A stretch of 64,000 nucleotides of DNA from Solicoccozyma terricola. Its lineage: Eukaryota > Basidiomycota > Tremellomycetes > Filobasidiales > Piskurozymaceae. Position numbers and translations under genes: made by a program. The notes below the pieces were generated by a model, which searched no databases, was not told where the DNA came from, and saw nothing but the letters and a program-made list of their open reading frames with translations. Location of the stretch: contig BCLD01000001.1 of assembly GCA_001600875.1 (NCBI GenBank), forward strand, positions 2,185,452 through 2,249,451, read 5' to 3'. Shown here piece after piece: positions 48,230 to 60,028 of this stretch. The stretch's first letter is position 1. Each line of letters begins with the position of its first letter.

Positions 48230-51200
48230 ATGACATCCACATCCCCATCCCCACCCCTATTGTCCATCCAACATCAACCTCAACATGACACTCAACAACA
48301 ACAACAACAACAACTCTCCTACGCCGGTGGTGGTCCATCTTCAAATCGATCAGATGAATCAAGAGAACAAACTTCATCGACTTCTACTTCCATATTAGAA
48401 AAGGATAAAGATCCTGGGAAAAGATCTAGATCATCTGCTGAGAGGGAGATGCAGTTGAAAGCTTATGGTGCTTATGGTTGGAGTGATAATCGGAAGAGGA
48501 AACCTAGAGATGATGGTGGTGGTGGTGGTGGTGGTGGGGCTGGGGGAGGGGCGAGAAGGAGGGATGAAGATGAGGAAGAAGTTTCAGTGGATGGTTCGAG
48601 GAGTGAGTGGTTCGAGGAGAGAAGGAAGAGGTGGGGGGGGGAGGGGGGAGGGGGGAGCGGGGGGGAAGAATTTGGTGCTAATCGAACAAACGAAACCCTT
48701 CACACAAATACAGCCAACCGAGAAGCAACGGTAGTGGATAACCCCACCGGTGTATCTCGATCTCAACTATCATCCGAACGCGATCGCGACCACGACCACG
48801 ACTACGAACTCGATCGTAACCGAATCATTCAATCACATTCCGATATCGTAGATATTCAAGAAGTTCCTTCCAATTACCCATTACATCCTCACTCACAGAC
48901 ACAATCTCGTAGTCGTTCTCCATCACGATATCGGAACGAAGATCATCGGTTAACCAACTCCAACACAAACACAAACACCAACACGAACGCCAGTCCTTAT
49001 CTCACACCAACTTCCGCTATTCCTCATGCAAGACAATATTTATCTCCAACACCCATCGCATCAGGATTAACCGTTCCCATCAACCCTTCTTCTCCACCTC
49101 CACCGCAACCAAATCCATCGGGGATATCACCATTGAATGGATTATCACCACAACCAAGTGTTACAGTTCCTTCAGGGTCAACTGGTGGAAGAAGAACATC
49201 AACGTCTCCGGTCATTCAACAGAAGATTTTACCGGCTATCACGACGACGACGGGACCTGTGGTGATGACGGGTGCGACGACGACGACGACGACGACGACG
49301 ACGGGAAGAGGAGGTAAGAAAGAAGGTTTGAAAACGGGTGTGAAGAGGGATGTACCGACTGCGCATGTGATGAAGAAGGAGGATGGGGATGCATGTACAA
49401 GAGAAGATATACAGGTGAGGGGGGGTTTTGTTTTTCGGTTGATTTATTACGTCGTTGAGGTGGCGGTAGGCTGACGGCGAGGGGACTTTTTTTTTTCCTT
49501 CACCTCTCCCACCCGATCAGCACGACTTGCTTGATTATATTTTCTCAGATCCTACACCTTGTTTCACAATCCCACCACTTTCCACACCCGCTCGAGAACT
49601 ACCTCATCCGGATCCAACTACACATAACTCTGACGATCCTTCAATCCCACGACTTACATTCGCCGAATTATACGCATACACGTTATCCGCTTCTCCTAAA
49701 GTCACCAAGGGATTGAAAGAAGCACTCTTGGATCTACCACCGGGTTCATTGCCTGGGAAGAGTAAAGCAGGGCAAGGGAAGAATAGGAAAAAAGCAAAGG
49801 TGGAGGAAACGATCGAAGGTCAAGTTGCACCGGCGGATGGAGATGAGTTGGCTGATGCGGTGGAGATTGAGAATTATGATGGATTAAAGGAAGGTTATAT
49901 GAAGTTATGTTTGCTCGTGAGTCCAGGGTCTGGAGAATGGGTTGGGATGGAAACGAATGTCTGATGGAGATGATATATTCCATTTACGGTTTACTCTTCC
50001 AGGTTAATATCGGACGCATCAATACAACTTTTGCTTGTAAGTCTTCATCGTCGTTACCTGGTTGAGCCAAGTTCAGTTCTAATTGATTCTATACGTCATG
50101 AATCTCACCTATCAGTCTATCCTGTGAGTAATCGAGGACAGTGTCATTCGCCTGGATCGTCATCGCTGACTTTTGGTCTTGCCCTGTCAAGGAAATGCGT
50201 ACCATCCTTCGAGCGTATCATTCCGTACCATCCTTGCAAAATACCGTTGCCACTCGCAAATCCATGCAAGGTGCGCGCCAAGCATCCACTTACCATCTCC
50301 GCCGGTCTGACTTTTCCTTGTCTTAATCCAGATGCCCCTCGTATGAAGAATGGCCTGAGATCTTGCAAGCTTAAAGATGAAATGTCATCCGTCCCGAGCA
50401 CCCTTGCAGAGGTAGAAGCATTATTGGTGAGTGAGATCCTCGCAACATCAAGCCATTCCCTCATCTCATTCGCTCATCTCATTCGCTCTCTTAGCTTGGA
50501 GGCAAACATCCGCCAACAACCGTATGCAATCTCCTCTTCGCAATGGCTACTTCTCCCGACGTGAGCTGGGGGCAGATGAGAGGTCTTTTCTCGACCCGCC
50601 TTAATGATTTTTTTTTCTGCCCTGCAGATCATCAATGATCGTTACTTCTCCAACTATCGCGGCATTATCGATTGCCTAAACATCTTCTGCCCTCAGAACA
50701 TTACATCCGCTCAACGTGGTCGAATGTTCCTCTGGCTCATGTTTCATTTCCTGGAACATCGTGATCGCCGCAACCCTTTCGGTGACGTGCCTAACGTTCC
50801 ACCCACCCTCGATATCCTGCCTCGTGAGGAATACGCTGAACTCGGGGAAAACATCGATACGGAAGATGAGATGGACTGGGGAGAGCTGATGAAGGAAGGT
50901 CGAATGGAGTTCTTGACAAATCTCGCCAATGGCACAGCTGTCACCGGCAAAGTCTTTCCCAACTCCGAAGCCAAAGATTCCGCGGCGAAAGCGGAGAGGG
51001 CGGAGCGTCTCGGAGCAGGTCTGCCTATAGGACACCTAACCAAGGGTGACGGACCGGTGCCCATGTCTGTTGCGCGGGTCAAGGATGCACAGGCTATCGT
51101 CTCAAGAAAACTCAAACGGAATATCGAACGTGAGTCTAAATCTTTCCCTGATCCGACTGATCACACATCTGACCTGTTCGTCTCATTTTCAGTCCAGAGC

Positions 51201-51859
51201 CCATCAGCTTACGAAGAGGCCCCCAGAAAAAAGCGTCGTCCAAATGGTCTCGCTTCTTCACCTGTAGGGCGATATTCTACGCCGTATTTCCCTTCGCACG
51301 TATCATCACCAGAGCATGTCGAAGAAGGGTTTGCTCTACACCGCATAGACACCCGTGGCATCGATGATGATCGCTTAGAGGCTTTCCGTAGACAAGCTGA
51401 GATGGAGCTGGGACCATCACCTCCTCCATCGCCTGAGGTATCTTGGAGAGATTTCGAGCCTGTGCTGAAACCCTTCGGTGAGGTTTATAATTTGTTGCCA
51501 ACCTTGATATTCAGCGCTGACGTGTATCAATATCGCAGTTGTTCCCGATGATGTCCGCCTTCCCCCTTCCAGGAGCGCAGATATCTCTCCTGAACGCTCG
51601 AAGAGTAGCATTTTAGGGTCCGAAATTGCAGGTACAGAACACGGGCGAGGTAGGTAATAGGAACTCTCCCACTGTTGTCATCATATGCTGATCCACACCT
51701 GGTTCAGCCTTGTCTGCTTCTTCGGGACCATCGCGCAGCTCGCCATCTTTCGCAGAACGTTCTCATATCCCAGACCACTTTGCCCCGGCGGCGTCGCCGC
51801 GTTCTGACCGACAATCGATCGTGCCACCAGCATCAATGGATCGAGGCAAATCGATCATG
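48230..51859 (+). CDS. IES1: INO80 chromatin-remodelling complex subunit, Ies1-like
   Basis: Ies1 is a fungal-specific subunit of the INO80 nucleosome remodeller in the nucleus. Exons 48230-49414, 49521-49916, 50003-50036, 50116-50123, 50192-50270, 50332-50426, 50495-50560, 50628-51129, 51193-51477, 51539-51649 and 51708-51859 join in phase. The family core is clear: REDIQHDLLDYIFSDPTPCF, LTFAELYAYTLSASPKVTKG, LCLLVNIGRINTTFAFYPEM, RTILRAYHSVPSLQ, then DAPRMKNGLR and GRMFLWLMFHFLE. The fourth exon is only 8 nt and codes within AF-YP-EM. The N-terminal 330 residues are Gln-, Gly- and Ser-rich and probably disordered. The last exon and stop are unresolved: candidate acceptors lie near 51949 and 51988, so the true end is about 51,980-52,180. 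The Ies1 call rests on remembered family motifs. Confidence 0.8.
50116..50123 (+). other. 8 nt microexon of the Ies1-like gene
   Basis: TCTATCCT is flanked by TATCAG acceptor and GTGAGT donor. It completes the Phe-Tyr-Pro of the conserved FYPEM motif, with phase 1 before and phase 0 after. Confidence 0.75.
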
Positions 51860-52208
51860 GTACGTGCGACTGATATTGAACAACGCCTCTCGCATCGTGC
51901 GCTTATCGCTCCTTTCCATACCCAGTCCCTGCTCAACTGAGATCTTACTAAACATCCTGGCATGAATCCAATTCAACAACCAACAGCTCTTTCCGGTCCC
52001 ATCAGTGTTACTGCGGGTACCTGGGCAAGTATGTGCATCAAAGCGTCCCTTGTAGGCATCATAAGTCATTCTGCATCATTTCATTACCGCATGGCCAGTC
52101 TAGTCAGGATCTTGTACAAGCCTACTTCCGACTTGAGCCGGCTCTGTGGACAATTAGGCATATCCGGATGTCAATGATTTGAAATCTGAAGTGCCATTCG
52201 ATGCCAAC
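51860..52208. other. Convergent tail region of Ies1-like and thaumatin-like genes
   Basis: The last coding exon(s) of the plus-strand Ies1-like gene should end here, and the minus-strand gene may continue into it because its TGA at 52211-52209 overlaps a GTGAGT donor. Neither end can be fixed from sequence alone. Confidence 0.4.
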
Positions 52209-54519
52209 TCACTTCCCCCTACACCGTCTCGGGCGTCCTCCTGGAACGTTCGATTGACTAGGGTCAGTTGCGGTGGACCGTACGCTTTCGGTGACTCGGC
52301 TCTCCTGTGATCCGTCACTAGTTGATGTGGGCTGAGCAGTAACGCCACTGGATGTCGGGAATTGAGCAGCGGCAACGACCATTACAGCGGTGCCTCCAAT
52401 GTCCGACTTCCCTTCGTGAGTCGGTGCAGGCAGACCAGTAGTGGCGAGGGATAGTGGTTCTAAAGGCGGAGGAGCGACGACCGCCACTGTGGACTTGCCT
52501 TCGGCTGTTGATGCAGGCTGAGCAGTAACACCACTGGACGTCGGGAATTGAGCAGCGGCAACGACCATTACAGCGGTNNNNNNNNNNNNNNNNNNNNNNN
52601 NNNNNNNNNNNNNNNNNNNNNNNNNNNNNNNNNNNNNNNNNNNNNNNNNNNNNNNNNNNNNNNNNNNNNNNNNNNNNGCCACTGTGGACTTGCCTTCGGC
52701 TGTTGATGCAGGCTGAGCAGTAACACCACTGGACGTCGGGAATTGAGCAGCGGCAACGACCATTACAGCGGTTCCTCCAGTGTCCGACTTCCCTTCGTGA
52801 GTCGGTGCAGGCAGACCAGTAGTAGCGAGGGACAGTGGTTCCAAAGGGGGAGGAGCAACGACCGCCACTGTGGACTTGCCTTCGGCCGTTGATGCAGGTT
52901 GAGAGGTGGTGGCGAGGGATGTTGGTGCCGATGGAGTAGCGGAGCCTTCCACTGCAGGCGGTTTCGAAGGGTTGGACTCCGCTATAGCGGTCGACTACGA
53001 GCAGGAAGGGAATGTCAGATGATATTGCGGTGCCGTCACACAATGAAAGCGGCGAAATACCTCGCTTCTTTGAACAGACGAAACAGATGTGCTGGCGCTT
53101 ATCACTGCAGCCGGAACCCGCTTTTCGGGATCAGGGAAAGGAAATTCAGCGAGAGTCGTGTCTGAACTTAAGAGCCTGAGCATGGCTACTCACCGCAGCA
53201 TCACCACTGCCCCCACCTTGACTACCCACACCACCAGGACAGAACTGTTGAGGTTTAGATTTAGATGTGGACGATTTCAGTCTGCTTTGCCGGCCCTTAC
53301 CTCGACCGTATAGCTAAAAGCCCAGTTTTGGTGGACTAAGTTAGCTGGTCTGAAGACATTGCAGACACAACCAACTCACTCTCCCCCGGTCTCACAATGG
53401 CGAAGACTGGTCGCGTCGCTGGGATTCATCATCGCTGATCAGAATTCTGTCTTTATCCAGCAAATCGCACCATCTTACGAACTCATAAGCATACATGTAT
53501 GCATCTGGACACTTGGCCTTCCAAGTCGCATAGTTCGCTACCGGATTCCAAATGAGACTCGTCAATCATCGGTCAAGGTCATACAATAGATGTTACGTAC
53601 GGATTCCACTACTCGGACATGTGTCTGGAAGTTGGTATCTCCCGGAACAGCAGAGTTCGCTATCGGCGGCGTTGAAGGTTGGATTAACTGGGTAGCCAAA
53701 CTACATCAGCCGCACTCGATGATGTCATGTAAGGAAAAGAGGAAATTACGAGCTGTGGACAATCCCATCGCACAAGGGGTCCCACAGGCAGCTGACAATA
53801 TAACATCAGCCATTTCGCTGTCGGTATGCAAGCAGATAGTTGTTCCCCCTTACATTTTGGCCCACCTTTGGGAAGGGTTAATTCCGGTGGACAAACAGCC
53901 AAGATGTCCTGGGGACAGCTTGATTTAATATCCGAACATTTGTTGTTGGTAGTAGTGATGGTCATTGGGAGGTTGAAGCCGTCCACCAGGGACACTGTTT
54001 GGCGATATTAGTGACTGGTTGACAAGATTAGAAAACAAGAAGGGAAGATATAGACGTACCATCCCAATGGTCTTCGAAGTCACCCACAGTGAACTCGGCA
54101 AGCTAAAGAAACAGGATTCAGTGTTCATCTCGCCGTTTGCCAACGGGGTTAACACTGACTGTAGCGCCCGGCTCACCACTAGCGGTGCTATTACATGAAC
54201 ATCAGTGCGTTAGTGCTGTCTCCACCCCGCTTCCCCGCCAATCCTCTGCTCACCACACCAATTCTCCACTACTACAATCCCCACTAGCACACTGCTTGTG
54301 ATTCTCAAAATCACACCCCGTTCTCCCCCAGATCCTACCAGAATCCCAATGAACCCCCACATCCTTCGTAAGAGTATTTCCAGGTTCCGCTTTCCACCCT
54401 GCTTGGACGGCATTTGAATAAACGGCCGGCCATATCGTGAATGGACAAGAATTCTTTATTGTGATTTTGGCTGCGTCGAGCAGGCACAAGGAGGAGAGGA
54501 AAAGGACAGAGAGAAGCAT
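52209..54519 (-). CDS. Secreted thaumatin-like protein with C-terminal tandem repeats
   Basis: Exon 1 (54519-54254) begins MLLSVLFLSSLCLLDAA, a signal peptide, followed by KITIKNSCPFTIWPAVYSN, the standard start of a mature thaumatin-like domain. Exons 54187-54160 and 54102-54060 give CTASGEPGAT and LAEFTVGDFEDHWD; then VSLVDGFNLPMTITTTNNKC, CCSGRYQLPDTCPSSGI and NYATWKAKCPDAYMYAY follow in order. Middle exon borders (about 53,250-53,900) are not fully resolved. After the domain comes a linker (KSKPQQFCPGGVG) and a Thr/Ala/Pro-rich region of about 62-residue repeats (EGKSTVAVVAPPPLEPLSLA) containing a 100-N gap. No GPI signal is visible at the apparent stop, which may instead be a donor. Thaumatin-like proteins bind or cleave beta-glucans at the cell wall; activity here is unproven. 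It is divergent from TIM21. Confidence 0.75.
52321..52920. repeat. 186 bp coding minisatellite with 100-N assembly gap
   Basis: The unit beginning GCCACTGTGGACTTGCC recurs at 52493, 52678 and 52864, that is every 186 bp, with a diverged copy on the low-coordinate side. Each unit codes for 62 residues on the minus strand. Positions 52578-52677 are exactly 100 Ns, which leaves that unit 185 bp long; a round 100 is the convention for a gap of unknown size, so the real copy number is unknown. Confidence 0.9.
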
Positions 54520-55103
54520 GAGGTTGACGACTGACGGTGACGAATGTCGTAAAAGTTGTGGCGGTGGTGCACGATTCGGTTACAGAGTTCGAGACGAAGG
54601 AAATATCTGCTCTTCAAGAGTAGAGAAGGCGAATGATTTTCAAGAAGACGATCCACGATTCGTGGTCGTACAATCTCTGTTTTCCACTGTCTGCGTGCGA
54701 TCTCTTAAATATGAGCCTCCAAACGTGAGAGAAATATCTCTCACGAGGAACTGTGGCTGTGGGATGCGATGTGAAAGGAGGCGAAACACATCAACCCACC
54801 CCTTGAGAGAAAGTGACACGCTAAACATTGCCCTGGATCACTCCAGCCTGTTTGACCAGTGGGGGGGGGGGACACTTAAAAAGAGGGAATGTTACAGTGA
54901 ATCCCAGCCTGTCATCCGAGTTGTTTGGGTCGCTGTGTGTGTGTGTGTGACAGTGAATACAATGTGGTTGATGTATGGGTCAGTCAGGCACCGGTGTCGT
55001 CAGTGGCGAATGGGCATTACCTAAGCCCACGGTACAACTAGTTCCAAGTGTCCAACATCATCGCATCCCCCGCTCAGTCGTCTGCTCGTTATCATACATC
55101 ACC
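54520..55103. other. Divergent promoter between thaumatin-like gene and TIM21
   Basis: About 580 bp with a ten-G run (54860-54869), a (GT)n run at about 54935-54948 and an inverted repeat around GAGAGAAATATCTCTC (54727-54742). No gene is supported. Confidence 0.5.
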
Positions 55104-56506
55104 ATGAAGTCCCTTGACATGCCTCTCAGAGCAATCAGATGCTCCTCATCAGCTCGTCAGATCTCCAAACGGGCTCGGACGCGCTCCCATCTCGTATTTC
55201 CTATCGTTCGCCGAATGGCTTCATCGTCCAAACCTCCACGGTCCGAGCCGCTCTCCCAATCGACCTCAGACCTACTAGACCGTCTCGAGAGGGAAGCCAG
55301 GAGAAATGGAAAGATGCCGACTGGCACAGCCACGGGTACGAATGCTGGTGTAGGTGGGGATGGGACAGGGAATCTCGGACCGTTTCCGATGGGAGTGGGA
55401 TTAGGGTCAGGTGCTAGGCAAAAGACTTGGTCAAAGTGGGGTGATCTGTCCGTTGCTGGGAAGGGTGAGTTGTGAGACCCCGATGAGGCGCTCGCTGCAA
55501 ACTACTCACCACATCGGACATATTCCAGTTGGTCGAACAACTCGTCAAACCGGCAATCTGACAGTAAGGCTTACAAACTCTCGATTGCTATACCAATCTG
55601 ACACCACTAATATCGACAGGTTATCGTCATTGGAGCCGGACTATTCTCTATATTAACCTACGCTCTAACATCCGAGTTATTTGCCAAGAACTCTCCGACG
55701 GTTTTACACAATGAGGCCATCAAGCTGATCAAGACTTCACAAGCTGTTAGTATCGCGACACTGGCATTCCTTAATTTCTCGGCTCCTGACTGATATTGTG
55801 TCCAATCTTAGCTCAACGCACACCTCCTTCCACCTCTCACTTTTACCCACACCCCTTCAGCGGGCGGAACAACCCGACATTCGTCTCCTGTTCAATCTCA
55901 AATCTTGCGCAACTCCCTTACAGGGAACGAGCATCTTATCCTCCGTTTCTGGATACACGGAAGAGGAATTCACGAATCACCTGAAGCTGGAGTTATGGGT
56001 TGGATCGGAGGGAGATGGAGGGATCTGAAAGGGTTTTCGATTGGAGCGGCGAGAAGAGTTGGGATGATCGGTCCTGAACATCAAGACGAGGTTAAGCCGG
56101 TTCAACCTACACTCGACGCACAGGAGAGGCAGGAAAGAAAGAGTGAGGGGTCTTGGCTGGGTTTGTTCTCGAGTTTGCGACCGACGGCGGCGAAGGGGGC
56201 AGAGCATGAAAAGGTGAAGATGGGAAGGAAGGAATTACCACCGGCCGGGACATACAAGTCTGGAGAAGCTAGAGCCGATTACGTCAAGGTGAGTCCAGCG
56301 ATCCATTTGATTGCAATCGTCGGCTGATTTACTCTATGCATATGTAGGACCCACAAACTCAAGTCTATCGGCTTCTGACTCTGACTGTGGATGTCCCTTC
56401 GTATCGCGCATCTTATAGACAACGCGCTGTCGTCTTCTGGGGCGATGAGCAAGAAGTCCGGAGAGAGGGTCTGTTGGAAGGCGGCGGGCCAAGAATGGCT
56501 TGGTAG
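55104..56506 (+). CDS. TIM21: Mitochondrial import inner membrane translocase subunit Tim21
   Basis: Tim21 is an inner-membrane subunit of the TIM23 presequence translocase that contacts Tom22 and the respiratory chain. Five exons (55104-55464, 55529-55563, 55620-55745, 55812-56288, 56348-56506) sum to 1158 nt, 385 residues. The N-terminus is Arg/Ser-rich without acidic residues for about 35 positions, fitting a mitochondrial presequence. One membrane helix follows (VIVIGAGLFSILTYALTSEL), then the intermembrane-space domain with LRFWIHGRG...GVMGWIGG, DLKGFSIG and a strand DPQTQVYRLLTLTVDVPSYR. An insertion of about 60 charged residues separates the core strands. The family order and length fit well. 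Confidence 0.88.
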
Positions 56507-56733
56507 ACGAATCCCGGCGAAGAGTGAGGTGGCGTTCAACAGGAACCACCAAAAAAAACAGCTCTAGCAGTCATATCATATAACCCTCGAACAGGAGCTG
56601 TATTTCCATGCCAATTACAATGATGGTGCGTTACGAAATAGGTCGTGCAACGGTCACAGCGAAGTTTTATTTCGCGAGGTTGACAGATTATTATAAGTGA
56701 AATTCCCGATCGTTGCAAATGCGCTAGTACCTG

Positions 56734-56757
56734 CCCCCCCCCCCCCCCCCCCCCCCC
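56734..56757. repeat. C24 homopolymer
   Basis: A 24-C run lies immediately after the stop (minus strand) of the methyltransferase gene, in the convergent spacer with TIM21. Confidence 0.8.
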
Positions 56758-56760
56758 TTT

Positions 56761-58375
56761 TCAATAATGCACCTTCCTAGCACATACTGTGAAGGCTCGT
56801 TGGAAGTAAGCGTCTGGTTGGTCTGCGAGCTGATGAGGGAGGGAAGGAATTCGTCAGCTCCAAAAAAAACTCTCGTTTTCCTTAAACCACTCACTTCTTC
56901 TAAACACCTAGAAGTCAAATCCGCGATTTCCTGTCCACCATAACCGTGTTCGCAGAGGTATGGTTCGATCAGTTGAAAGGAAGAAGCAAGCATTGAGTTG
57001 TCAAAGCGGCCGACTATCGGAGGGGTTGAGGTTGTATCGTTTGTATCAGGTCACAGTAAAAGTCCACTATGATAGGGAGACGCAGCACACTAGCTGGAGA
57101 GTAACCACCGCATGAGATTCCTATCTCTTCCACTGGCATATTTTGGTCCCTGTAGGTTGATCGGTTTTTTTATCAACAAGACTTCCCACCTGCAACAATC
57201 ATCCCAGATCCTCACAAGATTCCAGTTGATTGCACAATTCCCGCCAATTGAGGAGCGATTGTAGGACTTATCCCACGGGCAGCAAGGGATTCTCTGCGGT
57301 TCACAAAGAAAGAGAGTCAGACCAGCGCCGTTTCAGATCAAAAGATGGAGATCTCACTTCACAGCCATTTGCCATGTTTTTAGAGCACTACCAAGACCTC
57401 TACCTTCGATCGCCGAATGCTGTGTGGGTCAGTCGTCAGCAGCTATTTCACTGTATTGGTCTCCATTTGATCGGAAAAGGCTCTTCGAGGATGGTAACCC
57501 TATCTCGACTAAGCAAATGATATTGTTCTCTCTCTTCATAGGAATCGATTTGCACCCTGTTCACCACACACTTGTCCTGCCTCAACCTCACCGCCAAACT
57601 CACAAAAAAAACCTCGACCTCCGTAATCACCATCAACCCACCTTTCCTCAACATTCTCGCGCATCTTTCCAACAGTTGACGATAATTCCGGATTTGCAGG
57701 GATACGAGAGATATATGAATGACGTCTTGAGGGTTGGAAATGTCGCAGTGGGTGATAGAGGTCGCATTGCACAAATGTATCAGATGAGAGGAATTCCAAC
57801 CAAACGCGTCTTCAGGAACAGGAGACATCCAAGAAAAGTGGCGAATGGTACAATTCCGCGTTGGAACTCACCAAAGCACTCTGAATCGTATGGGAGAGGA
57901 CCAGATATATCTGTAACGAGATAATAGTGGATGAAAGTTTTACGGAATCAGCTCTGGGCGATGATGAGAAAGATCGACTGTGAGGCGAAATCGAAGCTGT
58001 CCACTCACCAACTCTCTGAAACGTCACATTATCCCATCTTGTCGTAGCATTCGATAGTCCAACCAAAGAAAGATCACAACTGCAATTACGAATCCCCAAC
58101 ACCATCAACATTCAGTACCGCTCCCTTTGAAGACCGTTCACTTTCACGGTGGCTCCGCCTCACTCACTCGATCCCTACAACATTACAAAACTCCGCCTCG
58201 TCACCTCTTTCAAGCGCCCATGTCCCAGTCTGACATCCAACATCGAGTATAACTGAACGACGACCGTATGACGATTCGATGGATTGACAATATTGAGTGA
58301 TGATGTTGGTCGTTGAGATGCCGTTTGCTCGGGAGAGCGCAGTGAGCTGTGTGTGGACAACGCGTTGGGATTATT
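56761..58375 (-). CDS. SAM-dependent methyltransferase
   Basis: The gene is recognised from conserved pieces on the minus strand. Motif I is ILDVGCQTGTWALE (about 58251-58205). Later comes SGPLPYDSECF, then DVIHISLVSLQIRNY and LLERCARMLRKGGLMVITEV (about 57760-57590), the motif IV-V region of class I methyltransferases of the Methyltransf_25 kind. The last two exons (ending at 56895, and 56829-56761) give SSFQLIEPYLCEHGYGGQEI and LADQPDAYFQRAFTVCARKV. Exon borders between 57,000 and 58,200 are not resolved. Further 5' exons probably exist: a protein-like stretch RSLISHGLDDPWRLRLQPTY at about 58900-58840 and a microexon near 58739 may encode the N-terminus, as such fungal methyltransferases often have long leaders. 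The substrate is unknown. Confidence 0.65.
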
Positions 58376-59139
58376 TTTTTTTAATCACGAATGGCAGTGA
58401 CGCCGGTGAAGAGGATGAGATTGATGATAAAGAGTGATGAGTTTACGGTATTCCAACGGGGGACGATGCGAGGGACACACACCTGAGCCTGTAGAGAATC
58501 GTACCTGTCGGCACGAAATTTCATCATCAGTACTGGACTCAGACCTATCGCAAACGAACTACCGGAAGGGTAGGTAGAGGTAGGTGGGAAAGTCGGCGGC
58601 GTATGGAGGTGGATGTGGGGAATGAGATGAACGATGGGGGTGACGTCGGGTCAAGGCATGATATGACGATGAGGGATGCGGAATTCGGTGGTTGTGAGGG
58701 TTGGATACGATTCCATCGACTCACCATTCCCACTTCTGCATGGTGTCACAAAGGGGGGGGGTTCCCCGTCTACTTTTCTCTTGCAAAGATCCAACGGATT
58801 AATCCTCGCGAGCTTCTTTTACCTCGTCGTATGTTGGTTGGAGTCTCAAACGCCAAGGATCGTCAAGACCGTGAGATATCAAGCTTCGGAACGACCCTCG
58901 TTTCGTCGTTGATTCGTCTTCGAAGGGTCTTGCGACGCTAGGATTTGTCGATGTGGTGATACAGATACCTGCACTGTCATCTGCTTCGGAATGGGATATA
59001 TCGTTGCTCTGTCGACGAGCTGCGATGAACGAGCGAGTAGTTCGTATGGTAGTGGTCCCAAGAGCACATGGGATGGGGCTAGAGCTAGTTCATATATCCT
59101 GCGATCGGGCGTCGACATTGTTGTGAAGAGATGTGACGA

Positions 59140-60028
59140 CGACGGGCGTACTTGGCTGACTGTGGGGACGTGTTGAGGCGGTGGCATGGTGTGGGCAAGG
59201 GCAACATGGCGTCCCTCGCTTCCGGCGGCGACTGCTCCGGACCGTTGATCGCACTCAGCCTACTCCTGCCTCGACCCCTCCGACCCCTCCGTCGACCCTT
59301 CCGTCGACTCCTGCTCCGACCGCTGCTTCCCTGCTTCCCCACTTTCCCAACGAGAACGGAACGGACCGACGACGGACTGTTTACTGACTGTCCACTGTGA
59401 AACACGAGAGGCCTGCTGCTTGCAACACGCGTGGCGTAGGTGGCTGTGTCAGTTCCAGGTAGATCACTACCCCGCCCATCGATCGATCTACTGCTCGGCC
59501 ACTGCTCCGGTGGGTCTGCACCATGCATGCAGCATCATGATGAGCAAAAAGGACAAAAGGCGGAGACGGACCGAGTGGGCGTTCGCGAGGGGGAGTTCGG
59601 GGTCTCATGGTCATCTCATATACATCCTCACACCCGTCCTTATCCACTGGGCGCATCCGATAATCCCGAGCTTACCTCCCTTTTCATTCTTTTGCCATTT
59701 CCATTCAAGTTCCTTCCTGGTTTGCGGCGCTTCGATGGTTGAGAAACTGGAGAGGGATCGTCATTGAGCAGCGCTGGTTTGGAATGCTAGTTATTTGGGT
59801 TTCAAGTCCGTAGGGTTGATGGATTCCAGTAGCGCAGGAGACATCGAGGTTTGAGATGAGCGAACAATGGATTGTTTATGATTGGGTGGATAGGAGAAGA
59901 GCAGAAACGACCTGGACTTCAGCTCCAATTGATCCTATATAGATATGAATAAAGATGCCCTTCAAACTGACCTTGCTCGTCTCGTCCTCTACGTCAGTCA
60001 TCACCGTCTGAGTTATTAATTTCCGCTA
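59140..60028. other. 0.9 kb without a supportable gene
   Basis: It lies between the presumed 5' end of the methyltransferase gene and the end of the Fpg gene. It contains imperfect CCGACCCCT/CGTCGAC pyrimidine-rich repeats (about 59268-59335) that create long but meaningless open frames. Promoter elements were not recognised. Confidence 0.45.

Noticed and set aside
52578..52677. Run of 100 Ns
   Set aside because: An assembly gap, not a biological feature; recorded with the repeat array.
59085..59528. Minus-strand Arg-rich open frame of 147 codons
   Set aside because: It reads across CCGACCCCT-type simple repeats and lacks any recognisable motif.
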